From contig CAJUEL010000006.1 in NCBI GenBank assembly GCA_910585455.1, positions 1 through 64,000 of the forward strand: 64,000 nucleotides of DNA. Reading direction: 5' to 3'. Below are positions 42,388-50,871 of this stretch, in pieces. Numbering within the stretch: the first letter of the stretch is position 1; the number at the start of each line of letters is the position of its first letter. Under the pieces are notes generated by a model. That model did no database searches, was not told the DNA's origin, and saw only the letters and a list, made by a program, of their open reading frames with translations. This DNA is from an uncultured Eisenbergiella sp. (GTDB lineage Bacteria; Bacillota; Clostridia; Lachnospirales; Lachnospiraceae). Both the position numbers and the translations under genes were made by a program.

Positions 42388-44670
42388 ATGAAGCAAACTG
42401 ATTATGGTAATGGGATGAGAAAGCCGGGGAACATTTCCCCGCCCGTGCATGAGGAAACGGGACATGGAATTGATGTACTGTATTTTGCACCTTCCCATAA
42501 GGAGGAAGAGCAGAAAGCGGGCATTGATGTCTTGGAATTTGCTTCTGGAAGCAATCAGGGAAGTCCGGGAGACAGGATTTCCTGTTCGGAATCTCTGCCG
42601 CAGCCCGAAGAAAAGAAGCGGGAGCAGGGCATCGACGTGCTGGTATTTTTCCCGCCGCATGAGGAGAAATTGCCCGACAGCAGAACCGGGATTCCGGATA
42701 CCGGCTTACTGCCGGAAAGCAGCAAGTCTGAGGAGGCGATCGAGGTGCTGGAATTCATCCAGCGACCGGAAGTCCAGACGGAGCATAACGGCGACCTTGT
42801 ATCAGAGAAAATTCCCGCTGTGGGGAGTGGGCGCACATCCATGAGGGAAGAAAGCATGGGCTTAGCGATGGAAGGGCAGCGCCTGCAGCGCGTTCCGGTA
42901 ATTCCATCAGTACCGTCTATAACGATGGCGGAGAAGAATGGGACAGGAATGTCAGCAGCTGGGTGCAAACTGGATATTGTCAGAGCAGAGGAAGCTTCCG
43001 CGACCAATTTCGCCGTAATCCCGGTTTGTGTCCGCCGCTTCTATGACCGGGAAGGAAAAGAGGCGCATGAAAAGGCGGCGATCGATTGCACGCTTCTCAT
43101 CAATCAGGGCATGGAGCATATGACAATCAGTTTCAAGGAGATCGACTCGCTTGCAAAGCGTGTCACGCGGAGATTTCCGGATGCGATCCTGGATTATGAG
43201 GAAAAGGATGCAGCGAAGACTCTGGAAGTGAAATTCCGCAATGCCATACCGGGGTGCCGACAGGAAAAGGTATATTTTCAAGCCGGCTGGCAGTTGGTGG
43301 GTGAAAGCCCCACATATTTGCGGGATGGTCTGAATCTGGGGTCAGGTCAAAGAGCTGAGACGGGAATGACCCTTCCGGCATATCCCTGCAGTGAGGAAGG
43401 GCTGGGCGACATTTTCCGAAAGGCGATCGGCATTTATGATGATCCGGCTGCGATGAGCGTCATGGTCAGCTTTTCTGTCATGGGGGTGCTTTTCCACTGG
43501 TTTCAAAGGGCAGGGTATCCGCCGCATTTTGCGCTGTTCCTTCATGGAAAAACCGGAAGCATGAAAACTACAATCGGCAAAATACTTTTTATGCAGCTTT
43601 GCGAAGAGGGCTGCCGGGACAGGGTCAGACGGATTGACGCGGATACGGAGGTCTCGCTGGAAAGAGCTGTGGTGATGGCAGGACATGATACGGTCACGCT
43701 GATTGACGATTTTTCACCGGCCAAAACAAAAGGGAAGAAGCGGGCGATGGACGACAAGCTCGAAATGGTCATCCGCATGGTGGGTGATGGAAGCAGCCGC
43801 AGCAGGAGCAACATGAAGCTGGAGGACAGGCGGGGCGAAGGTGTACAGGGAATGGTTGTGCTGACCGGAGAGCTTATGGGGAAGGGGCTTTCCAGTAATC
43901 TCCGCTGTTTCTACTGCCGGATGGAGCGGGAACGGGCAAACGAAAAAACGATAACATGGTTCCAGGACAATCCGTATGCGTACACGACCCTGATTGCAGC
44001 GTTTGCAGATTTTGTCGGACAAAACAACCATATTGTGACCGGATTGATTCGGCAGAATTTCAGCCGGGAGCGCAAGGCATTGGGCAACGTCCTGAGGGAA
44101 AGGCGGCTGATTGACAGCGCAGCAACATTATGCCTTGCGGTGGATATTCTTGGAAAGTTTTTGCGGATCTGCTGCCGGATGCCGGATAAGGAGGTGGAGG
44201 AGATGAAAGCGCAGATGAAAACGGGAATCGTGGAATGTGCAAAGATCAGTGAGGCATTATCCACGGAGGAATCGCCATCCATAGCTTTCGTGCAGGCAAT
44301 TGGCTCGTTGATGCGCATGAATCAGATTACTCTGAATACCGATAAGGTCAGGATGGCGGAAGTTTGTGGGTATGACGGCTTTGCAGATGAGCATTTCTGG
44401 TATTTCAATCCGGATATTGTTCACAAAAAGGTAGTAGCATTCTTGCATCAGACTAATCATTTTTTCCCGTTTGAGTTGAAAGAGGTCTTGACCATGCTTG
44501 CAGACGACGGGATCATAAAAACAGCCGCAAATGGAGCCGGGAAACGTACGCTTTGCGTCAGGATTGCTGTTGGAAGGGGTAAGAAGCTGAATTTTTTAAA
44601 AATCAGCAGGACGGTTTTTGAGGCAATCTGCGATGGCACATACGACTGTAAAGGAGGAGAAAAGGAATGA
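42388..44670 (+). CDS. DUF927-like P-loop ATPase with GIDVL repeats
   Basis: This 760-aa protein starts after GAAAGGAGTACAGAAG. Residues 1-130 are disordered and hold four copies of a short motif: GIDVLYF (27), GIDVLEF (45), GIDVLVF (81) and AIEVLEF (117), at multiples of 18 residues. The C-terminal half is an ATPase like those of DUF927 and related helicases, with Walker A HGKTGSMKTT (about 386) and Walker B TLIDDFSPAKT (about 438). It probably acts in element replication. It ends in an ATGA overlap with xis, so replication and excision genes are coupled. Confidence 0.65.
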   Translation: MKQTDYGNGMRKPGNISPPVHEETGHGIDVLYFAPSHKEEEQKAGIDVLEFASGSNQGSPGDRISCSESLPQPEEKKREQGIDVLVFFPPHEEKLPDSRTGIPDTGLLPESSKSEEAIEVLEFIQRPEVQTEHNGDLVSEKIPAVGSGRTSMREESMGLAMEGQRLQRVPVIPSVPSITMAEKNGTGMSAAGCKLDIVRAEEASATNFAVIPVCVRRFYDREGKEAHEKAAIDCTLLINQGMEHMTISFKEIDSLAKRVTRRFPDAILDYEEKDAAKTLEVKFRNAIPGCRQEKVYFQAGWQLVGESPTYLRDGLNLGSGQRAETGMTLPAYPCSEEGLGDIFRKAIGIYDDPAAMSVMVSFSVMGVLFHWFQRAGYPPHFALFLHGKTGSMKTTIGKILFMQLCEEGCRDRVRRIDADTEVSLERAVVMAGHDTVTLIDDFSPAKTKGKKRAMDDKLEMVIRMVGDGSSRSRSNMKLEDRRGEGVQGMVVLTGELMGKGLSSNLRCFYCRMERERANEKTITWFQDNPYAYTTLIAAFADFVGQNNHIVTGLIRQNFSRERKALGNVLRERRLIDSAATLCLAVDILGKFLRICCRMPDKEVEEMKAQMKTGIVECAKISEALSTEESPSIAFVQAIGSLMRMNQITLNTDKVRMAEVCGYDGFADEHFWYFNPDIVHKKVVAFLHQTNHFFPFELKEVLTMLADDGIIKTAANGAGKRTLCVRIAVGRGKKLNFLKISRTVFEAICDGTYDCKGGEKE

Positions 44671-44870
44671 GAATGAACGAAATTCCGGTATGGGAAAAGT
44701 ACACCCTGTCAATCGAAGAGGCGGCGGAATATTTCCGTATCGGCCAGAAACGCCTGCGGCAGCTGGTAGCCGAAAACCCGGATGCGGATTTCATCCTGCA
44801 GAATGGAAACCGGGTGCAGATCAAGCGAAAGCTTTTCGAAGAGTACATCGACCTGGCCACGGTGGTATGA
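44667..44870 (+). CDS. xis: Excisionase of element B
   Basis: This 67-aa Tn916 Xis-type protein reads IPVWEKYTLSIEEAAEYFRIG, then RLRQLVAENPDADF and IKRKLFEEYIDLATVV. It is homologous to the excisionase at 6,751. It overlaps the ATPase gene by an ATGA and has AAGGAGAAAAGG upstream. An in-frame ATG at 44673 is an alternative start. Confidence 0.8.
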   Translation: MRMNEIPVWEKYTLSIEEAAEYFRIGQKRLRQLVAENPDADFILQNGNRVQIKRKLFEEYIDLATVV

Positions 44871-44892
44871 AAAAGCAAAAACCTTAAATCAG

Positions 44893-45011
44893 CTCTGCAC
44901 ACTCCGCTGCGCAGAGCGTGCACGCACCATGCCGCCTGCGGCATGTGTGCATCTCTTATAATTGTGCCCATTTTTCACATGTATTTGTGCCGGAACACCG
45001 GCATGGGCACA
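44893..45011. repeat. Cluster of hairpins between xis and int of element B
   Basis: CTCTGC (44893) / GCAGAG (44911), ATGCCGC (44929) / GCGGCAT (44938) and a longer TGTGCCC / GGGCACA pair (about 44,963-45,011) follow each other. They may block read-through from xis to int or bind Xis and Int. No gene fits in this 270-bp gap. Confidence 0.45.
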
Positions 45012-45063
45012 AGTATGAAAGCGGTGCAGGAAGGTTTAACGGGAAATTTTTCATGACAAAGCA

Positions 45064-45104
45064 GGCTCCGCATGGTATACTGAATGTGCCATGTCGGAGC
45101 CTTT
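45064..45104 (+). terminator. Hairpin directly upstream of int of element B
   Basis: GGCTCCG (45064-45070) pairs with CGGAGCC (45095-45101), then TTT. It occupies the same position as the hairpin at 7,039 in element A but with a different stem sequence, so the structure rather than the sequence is kept. Confidence 0.55.
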
Positions 45105-45140
45105 GCCATCAATCAAAAAGATGGAAAGGAGTTCGATATT

Positions 45141-46340
45141 ATGAGTGAGAAAAGGCGTGACAGCCGTGGAAGGATACTCCACAACGGTGAAATTCAGATG
45201 CCGGATGGAAGATACCGCTACAAGTACATGGATGCTTTTGGGCAAACGCATTATACGTATTCCTGGAGGCTTGACAAAAACGACAGGATGCCTGCGGGAA
45301 AGAAAACAGAAGCATCCCTTCGTGAAAAGGAAAGGCAGATAGCCGCTGATCTGTTTGACCAGATTGTACCGGAAGGAGGAAATCTGACCGTTACGGATCT
45401 TGTAGAGAAGTATGTAGCCCTGAAAACCGGAGTACGTCCGACTACAGAGGCAGGGTACAGAAGCGTTATCAATTTGTTAAAGAAGGAAGAGTTTGGCCGG
45501 AAGCGTATCGATAAGGTGAAGATTTCGGATGCAAAAGCATGGCTGATCCGTTTACAGAAGGATGGAAGAGGGTTCAGCTCAATCCGTACCATCAGAGGAA
45601 TTCTGCGTCCGGCATTCCAGCTGGCGGTGGATGATGATATCATCCGGAAAAATCCCTTCGGTTTTGAGCTCGCTACGGTGGTCTATAATGACAGCGTCAC
45701 CAGAGAAGCGCTTACCAGAGAGCAGGAACGCAGGTTTTTGAAATTTGTGGAAGGGGATCAGCACTTTAGGAAGTACTATGACGGAATCTATATTCTTCTG
45801 AACACAGGTCTGCGGATCTCCGAGATGGTGGGGCTTACCAAAGCGGATATTGATTTTCAGAATATGAAGATCAACGTGGATCACCAGCTTCAGCGCTATA
45901 ATGGCATTGGCTACAGGGTGGTAGAGCCGAAAACAGAAAGCGGAGTGAGACAGGTTCCGATGACGTCGGAGGTGGCGGAATGCTTCCGCAGGATTATCAG
46001 GGCGAGGGTAAAGCCCAAAGCTGAGCCGGTTATTGACGGCTATGCAGGCTTTTTGTTCCTTGATAAGGATGGGCGTCCCATGGTGGCGATGCACTGGGAG
46101 AAGTATTTTCAACATATCTGTGAAAAATATAACAAAATTTACAGAGTGCAGATGCCGAAGGTGACGCCCCACGTATGCAGACATACTTTTTGCTCAAGGA
46201 TGGCAGCGGCACGCATGAATCCCAAGACGCTGCAGTATATCATGGGACATTCGGATATCAGTGTCACCTTAAATACTTATACGCATCTGGGATTTGAAGA
46301 GGCCAGCGAGGAGGTTCGCAGGCTGGCGTCTGGACAGTGA
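45141..46340 (+). CDS. int: Tn916-type tyrosine integrase of element B
   Basis: This 399-aa integrase has the same domain plan as that at 7,106. The catalytic residues are R225 (TGLRISE), H344 and R347 (HVCRH), H370 (GHSD) and Y380 (NTYTH). The ATG 45141 follows GGAAAGGAG. Long stretches are identical with integrase A in the catalytic domain, while the N-terminal strands differ (MPDGRYRYKYMDAFGQ against RSDGRYRFRYIDEDGK). This fits a shared core site with different arm sites. It integrates element B into the phosphatase gene. Confidence 0.92.
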   Translation: MSEKRRDSRGRILHNGEIQMPDGRYRYKYMDAFGQTHYTYSWRLDKNDRMPAGKKTEASLREKERQIAADLFDQIVPEGGNLTVTDLVEKYVALKTGVRPTTEAGYRSVINLLKKEEFGRKRIDKVKISDAKAWLIRLQKDGRGFSSIRTIRGILRPAFQLAVDDDIIRKNPFGFELATVVYNDSVTREALTREQERRFLKFVEGDQHFRKYYDGIYILLNTGLRISEMVGLTKADIDFQNMKINVDHQLQRYNGIGYRVVEPKTESGVRQVPMTSEVAECFRRIIRARVKPKAEPVIDGYAGFLFLDKDGRPMVAMHWEKYFQHICEKYNKIYRVQMPKVTPHVCRHTFCSRMAAARMNPKTLQYIMGHSDISVTLNTYTHLGFEEASEEVRRLASGQ

Positions 46341-46386
46341 AGAGCTGCAGTCATTTTTGGAGAGTGCTTCATGCCGGAAAAGCCGG

Positions 46387-46495
46387 GGTGCAAACCGGTA
46401 TCGTTTGCACCCGGATTTGCACCTTTTGGCGGACAAAATACGAAAAGTACTGTGAACTTATGCCGGAAAAAACGTTTGCCTGCAAAAGGTGCAAA
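46387..46495. other. Integrase arm-type sites at the right end of element B
   Basis: GGTGCAAA (46387-46394) is followed by two direct copies of its complement, TTTGCACC (46404 and 46416, 12 bp apart), with TTTT after the second. A further inverted copy, AAAAGGTGCAAA, stands at 46484-46495. Offsets between the first three sites (17 and 12 bp) are the same as in element A, although the sequence differs. The left end of element B has the same direct pair at 8,583. Confidence 0.6.
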
Positions 46496-46552
46496 ATCCC
46501 AAAAAGCCAGTAAATACAAGGCTTTGAAGAAAAATGAAAGGAAATGCAAATC

Positions 46553-46590
46553 ATGATAAAAGTACTGTTTATCTGCCACGGCAACATCTG
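46553..46590 (+). other. Right att site of element B in the phosphatase gene
   Basis: These 38 bp match 8,491-8,528 at 35 positions, with the identical core TGCCACGGCAACATCTG at 46574-46590. The core starts exactly at codon 8 and encodes the P-loop CHGNIC. Integration therefore exchanges the upstream region and first seven codons for those carried by the element, leaving the protein whole. Confidence 0.8.
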
Positions 46591-47017
46591 CCGCAGCCCC
46601 ATGTCCGAGTTCATCCTCCGCGACATGGTCAAAAAACAAGGTCTCTCCGACCTTTTCCACATCGCCTCCGCAGCGACCAGCCGGGAAGAGATCGGAAACC
46701 CGGTATACCCGCCCGCGCGCCGCAAGCTAAAAGAACACGGCATTGATCCCATCGGCAAGACCGCGCGCCAGATGACCAGACAGGACTACCAGGATTACGA
46801 CTATCTCCTGGCGGCGGAGCGATATAACATCAGCAATATGCTGCGCATCACAGGAGGCGATCCGGACCACAAGATCAGCCGCCTGCTGGATTTTTCGGAC
46901 AGGCCCCGGGACATTGACGATCCCTGGTACACCGGAGATTTCGATACGGCATGGGCGGACATCGTGGAGGGATGCGAGGCCTTTTTGGCATATCTGAAAC
47001 GGGAAGGAAAGCTGTAA
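46553..47017 (+). CDS. Low-molecular-weight protein tyrosine phosphatase
   Basis: This 154-aa protein has the phosphatase P-loop C8-HGNIC-R14-S and the general acid region DDPWYTGDF, and is of full family length. It removes phosphate from tyrosines (or from arginines in some Firmicutes) in the cytoplasm. The ATG 46553 follows AAAGGAA. The frame allows an ATG at 46544, but that lies in element DNA. Its promoter, ribosome binding site and first codons come from element B, so its expression may now depend on the element. Confidence 0.88.
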   Translation: MIKVLFICHGNICRSPMSEFILRDMVKKQGLSDLFHIASAATSREEIGNPVYPPARRKLKEHGIDPIGKTARQMTRQDYQDYDYLLAAERYNISNMLRITGGDPDHKISRLLDFSDRPRDIDDPWYTGDFDTAWADIVEGCEAFLAYLKREGKL

Positions 47018-47076
47018 AGACATTACGGCTTCACACCTGCCCACAATATCACATTTCAAAAAGAGAGGGAAAAAAT

Positions 47077-48060
47077 ATGTTCAGAGAAGATCCTTTTCGC
47101 TTCGCCATCATGGGCGCGGGAAACATTGCGGCAAAATTCTGTGACGCGGTCAACCATGTGTGGTTTACCAAAGTGGCGGCGGTGGCGAGCAAATCCATGG
47201 AGCGCGCCCGCACCTTTGCCGAAAAAAACGGCATTGAGAAGGCATATGATGATTATGAAAAAATGCTGGTGGAAGAAAAGCCGGACTGCGTGTATATCGC
47301 GGCGACCACAGACGCCCACTATGCGCTGAGCCTTTTGTGCGTAAAGCACGGAATTCCGGTGCTGTGTGAAAAGGCGATGTTTGAGACGGTCAAACAGGCG
47401 CAGGAAGTATTTTCGCTGGCGGAGGAAAAGAAGGTTTTTGTGATGGAGGCGATGTGGAGCCGCTTCCTGCCGGCGGTGAAGGAAGCGAAGGTATGGGTGG
47501 AGTATGGACTGATCGGAGAACCGGTTTACGGGGAAATAAACATCGGATTTCGCGCCGAAAAGAATCCGCAAAACCGCTATTATAATCCGGCGCTGGGCGG
47601 CGGGGCGGCCTATGATCTGATGGTTTACTGCTATGAGATCATGAGCTGGCTCGTGGACCGTCCGGCAGAGGTGTTGCATGCCGCTTCCGTTATGGGAGAA
47701 ACGGGTGTGGATTTGACGGACCATGCGCTGTTGCGTTTTGCAGGAAAGGACGGCGCGCCGGATATGCTGGCCTCCTGCACAGGCACCTTCTTGGCGGATG
47801 TGGAGGACAATCTCGTCATCTACGGAAGCGAGGGAAAGATTGTGCTTCCCTGCCCGCACTTCGCGTCGGAAGCGCGCCGGTATGATAAGGACGGCAATCT
47901 GGCGGTACATTTCTTTGACGACGAAACCTTAAACGGCTTTACCTGGCAGATAGAGGAAGTGAAGGAATGTATCCGCTGTCACAGGACAGAGAGCGAAGTT
48001 GTGCCCCACAGCACGACGCTTTCGTGTACGGCGCTGTTAGAGAGGCTGGCGGGAAAATGA
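47077..48060 (+). CDS. Gfo/Idh/MocA-family oxidoreductase
   Basis: This 327-aa protein has an N-terminal Rossmann domain (FAIMGAGNIAAKF) with the cofactor motif, then CEKAM, which carries the conserved lysine of the family, and the C-terminal sheet domain (GGGAAYDLMVY). It should reduce or oxidise a sugar or inositol derivative with NAD(P). The substrate cannot be told. The ATG 47077 follows AGAGAGGGA. It overlaps tcdA by 4 bp, a pairing that seems to be chance co-transcription. Confidence 0.82.
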   Translation: MFREDPFRFAIMGAGNIAAKFCDAVNHVWFTKVAAVASKSMERARTFAEKNGIEKAYDDYEKMLVEEKPDCVYIAATTDAHYALSLLCVKHGIPVLCEKAMFETVKQAQEVFSLAEEKKVFVMEAMWSRFLPAVKEAKVWVEYGLIGEPVYGEINIGFRAEKNPQNRYYNPALGGGAAYDLMVYCYEIMSWLVDRPAEVLHAASVMGETGVDLTDHALLRFAGKDGAPDMLASCTGTFLADVEDNLVIYGSEGKIVLPCPHFASEARRYDKDGNLAVHFFDDETLNGFTWQIEEVKECIRCHRTESEVVPHSTTLSCTALLERLAGK

Positions 48061-48779
48061 AGGAGCAGTTTATCAGAACCGCCATGCTTCTTGGAGAAGA
48101 GGGCGTCGCGCGTTTGAGCCGGGCGCGGGTGGCGGTTTTTGGAATCGGCGGTGTGGGCGGCTTCACGGTAGAAGCGCTGGCGCGGGGAGGAATCGGTCAT
48201 TTTTTGCTGGTGGATCATGATGAGGTGAGCGTATCCAACATAAACCGGCAGATCATCGCGACCTGGGATACGGTCGGACAGAAAAAAACGCAGGCGATGA
48301 AAGCGCGGATCCTTTCCATCCATCCGGAAGCGGAGGTTGAGACGAGGGAGAGCTTTTTCCTGCCGGAAAATGCGGCGGAAATCGATTTTTCCGCTTTTGA
48401 CTATGTGGTGGACGCGGTGGACACGGTCAGCGCGAAGCTGGAGATCATCCAGAGGGCGAAGGCGGCAGGCGTTCCCGTCATCAGCTGCATGGGGGCGGGC
48501 AATAAGCTGGACGCCACACGGTTTGCGGTGGCGGACATTTATCAGACGCAGGGCTGTCCGCTGGCGCGGGTGATGCGCCGTGAGCTGAAAAAAAGAGGCG
48601 TGGAGAGCTGTAAGGTGGTGTATTCTATGGAGGAGCTCCAAAAACCTTTGTCAGGTCTGCTTTCCGACAGGGAGGCGGGGAGCCGCCGGGAGACGCCCGG
48701 CAGCGTTTCCTTTGTGCCCTCCGTGGCAGGGCTGATTGCGGCGGGAGAGGTCATAAAGGATCTGTTGAATATCAATTGA
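48057..48779 (+). CDS. tcdA: tRNA threonylcarbamoyladenosine dehydratase
   Basis: This 240-aa E1/ThiF-superfamily protein is of the TcdA (CsdL) type. The nucleotide-binding motif is FGIGGVGGFTVEALARGGI, followed by DHDEVSVSNINRQ and VDAVDTVSAK. It activates the carboxylate of t6A37 in tRNA with ATP to form the cyclic ct6A. It begins in an ATGA overlap with the oxidoreductase gene. A perfect terminator follows at 48,921. Confidence 0.85.
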   Translation: MKEQFIRTAMLLGEEGVARLSRARVAVFGIGGVGGFTVEALARGGIGHFLLVDHDEVSVSNINRQIIATWDTVGQKKTQAMKARILSIHPEAEVETRESFFLPENAAEIDFSAFDYVVDAVDTVSAKLEIIQRAKAAGVPVISCMGAGNKLDATRFAVADIYQTQGCPLARVMRRELKKRGVESCKVVYSMEELQKPLSGLLSDREAGSRRETPGSVSFVPSVAGLIAAGEVIKDLLNIN

Positions 48780-49149
48780 GCTGCGTGGATGTAACGGTTG
48801 GGACAAGTCTGCCTGGATGTCATTGAGCTTAGCGGCGGGTGCCGGGAACGGAACGGGGAACCGGCAGTAGATACAGGAGCGGACAGATTGTGAGCAAATG
48901 CGGCGGCAGCTGTGGACCAAAAGGGGAGAGAAAAAACTCTTCCCTTTTTTGCAACCTTTTTTCGCCCTGTTACCCTATATCAGTGAAGGATCAGACTACA
49001 GTCTGGATGGGATTGCGCGCAGAATGCGTGGTCTCTGAAAGAAATGTAGCGGCAGCAGGCGCATGCGGCCGTTTCCGGTCATTTGCAGAGGGAACGGCAT
49101 CCATTTTGGACGGTTTTCATGAGACCGTCGGACACACCGGAGGTTACAG
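48780..49149. other. Intergenic region without a gene
   Basis: Apart from the terminator at 48,921 and a GTAACGGTT motif at 48,793 related to others further on, nothing is supported here. A frame at 48,839-49,153 has no ribosome binding site and no recognisable protein. The region after 48,951 should hold the promoter of the sigma factor remnant. Confidence 0.5.
48921..48950 (+). terminator. Terminator after tcdA
   Basis: AAGGGGAGAG (48921-48930) pairs with CTCTTCCCTT (48937-48946, one G-T pair), followed by TTTT. It ends the phosphatase-oxidoreductase-tcdA transcript. Confidence 0.8.
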
Positions 49150-49406
49150 ATGAGGCAGGAAGAGCTGGAACAATATATTTACACCTACGGCAGGGAGCTG
49201 TATTCCTTTTGCCGTTCGGTGACGAGAGACAGGCAGGAGGCGGACGATTTATATCAGGACACCTTTTTAAAGCTGTATGAAAGCAGGGAGGAGCTGGAGA
49301 TACGCAAAAATCCCAAAAGCTTTCGGAAGGAACCGTAAAGAGCAGAATCCACAGAGCAAAAAAGCTCCTGAAACAGAAGCTGGAGGAGATGGACTATGAA
49401 AAATAA
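49150..49406 (+). pseudogene. ECF sigma factor gene with internal deletion
   Basis: The frame from 49150 gives the sigma-2 region of an ECF sigma factor (YIYTYGRELYSFCRSVTRD, then EADDLYQDTFLKLYES) and then stops early at 49340. The end of region sigma-4 follows in another frame (49,326-49,406): EGTVKSRIHRAKKLLKQKL. About 90 codons between them, including the sigma-2/4 linker and most of sigma-4, are missing. The gene cannot give a working sigma factor, yet the anti-sigma-like gene after it is whole. Confidence 0.75.
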
Positions 49407-50580
49407 TTTTGACGACCTGCTGAGAGAAGCGCTTGCGCCGACAGAGGAGCCGAAGGAAAAACTGAACAGGCATATTTTATGGAAAGCAAAGGAGATACAG
49501 AGAATGAAGAAGAATACAGTACCTTTCAGAAAAAAGATTCCCGCGGCGGCGATGATCGCTGTGAGCGTTCTGGCGCTGGGGTCCGTCACCGCGGCAGCGG
49601 CGTACAAATATTTAAGCCCGGGACAGGTGGCGGCAGAGGTGAAGGATGAAACGCTTAAGGAGGCGTTCGCAGGAGAAAATGCATTGGTGATGCACGAATC
49701 CCAGGAAAGCGGCGGCTACCGGATCACCTTGCTGGGCAGTGTGGCGGGGAAAAATATCAGCCAATATCTGTCGGTGGATGATGCGGGCATTCCCAGGGAC
49801 GACAGGCTCTATACAATTGTGGCGATCGAGCATGCTGACGGTACGCCCATGCCGGAAATCAGCTCTCCAGAATATGGAGAGGAGAGCTTTTATGTTTCCT
49901 GCTATATCCGGGGCTTAAACCCGGCGCAATACAGCCTGATGAGCATGGGAGGCGGTTATACGGAATTTGTAAAGGACGGAATACAGTACAGGCTTTTGGA
50001 CATGGATAATCTGGAAATGTTTGCGGATAAAGGGCTTTATGTCGGCACAAACAACGGCGCCTTTTACGAGCCGCAGGCTTACCGGTATGATGAGGCGACG
50101 GGGGAGATGAGCCGGAATGAAAGCTACGGGGGCGTAAACGCACTGTTCGTCCTGCCGCTTGATCCCGGGAGGGGAGACCCGGCAGCGGCGGAGGCTTATT
50201 TGAGGAAGCTGGAGGAGGAACAAAACGCGCCTGACAGACTTCCGGAAATGGACGAAGCCGGGATGGAGGTAGAGGCATTTGTGGCGCGGCTTACGCCACA
50301 GAATATCGGCGAATACGCGATGCCGCTGGAGAGCACCCGGCAGGAGTGCAAACCGGACAGTGACGGGAAATACCATTATTCCTGGGAGCTGGAGGAGGGT
50401 TCCGGGGCAAACGGCACTTTGGAACTGAGAAACATGATATCCGACATCAAAGAGGAGGAATGCACGATCATCGGATACAGCAACAGTGAAGACGGCCTGG
50501 CAAGCCTGAAAATCGAAACTGTCACCCTGCATGGGGACGGCAGTCTCACCTACGTGGTATATGTGCCAATTTTGCCCTGA
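49396..50580 (+). CDS. DUF4179-like anti-sigma membrane protein
   Basis: This 394-aa protein has a cytoplasmic N-terminus of about 50 residues (FDDLLREALAP, then LNRHILWKAKEI), one membrane helix (about 51-70, AAAMIAVSVLALGSVTAAAA) and a large outer domain with a DUF4179-like N-part. Such genes follow ECF sigma genes and hold the sigma factor inactive. It overlaps the sigma remnant by 11 bp. Because the sigma gene is deleted, this protein has lost its natural partner. Confidence 0.65.
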   Translation: MKNNFDDLLREALAPTEEPKEKLNRHILWKAKEIQRMKKNTVPFRKKIPAAAMIAVSVLALGSVTAAAAYKYLSPGQVAAEVKDETLKEAFAGENALVMHESQESGGYRITLLGSVAGKNISQYLSVDDAGIPRDDRLYTIVAIEHADGTPMPEISSPEYGEESFYVSCYIRGLNPAQYSLMSMGGGYTEFVKDGIQYRLLDMDNLEMFADKGLYVGTNNGAFYEPQAYRYDEATGEMSRNESYGGVNALFVLPLDPGRGDPAAAEAYLRKLEEEQNAPDRLPEMDEAGMEVEAFVARLTPQNIGEYAMPLESTRQECKPDSDGKYHYSWELEEGSGANGTLELRNMISDIKEEECTIIGYSNSEDGLASLKIETVTLHGDGSLTYVVYVPILP

Positions 50581-50631
50581 CCGTCAGCCCGGCACGAGGG
50601 TCCTTTCGTTTCGCAGCAGGAAAGGCAACAG

Positions 50632-50670
50632 TTCTCACGGTCTGCGAGTTCACCGCGCAGACCGTGAGAA
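50632..50670. terminator. Long perfect hairpin after the anti-sigma gene
   Basis: TTCTCACGGTCTGCG (50632-50646) pairs perfectly over 15 bp with CGCAGACCGTGAGAA (50656-50670), loop 9 nt. No long T-run follows. It is still the likely transcript end between 50,580 and 50,872. Nothing else is seen in this gap. Confidence 0.55.
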
Positions 50671-50871
50671 ATCGTACCGGCAGCACGAAAGAACAGCACA
50701 GAACCGTTTCTTCCCTTGTCCTCCCGTCTGAAATGGGCTATGATGGAGCCATCACCAAAACAGCGCTGTGGACGCGCTAAACAGGAGGACAATGCCGCCG
50801 GCCGCCCGGTATCCGTATGCCGAACATGAGGAAGCGGCGGCAGGGGAGCATTGTTCCGGAAGGGGGAAGAA

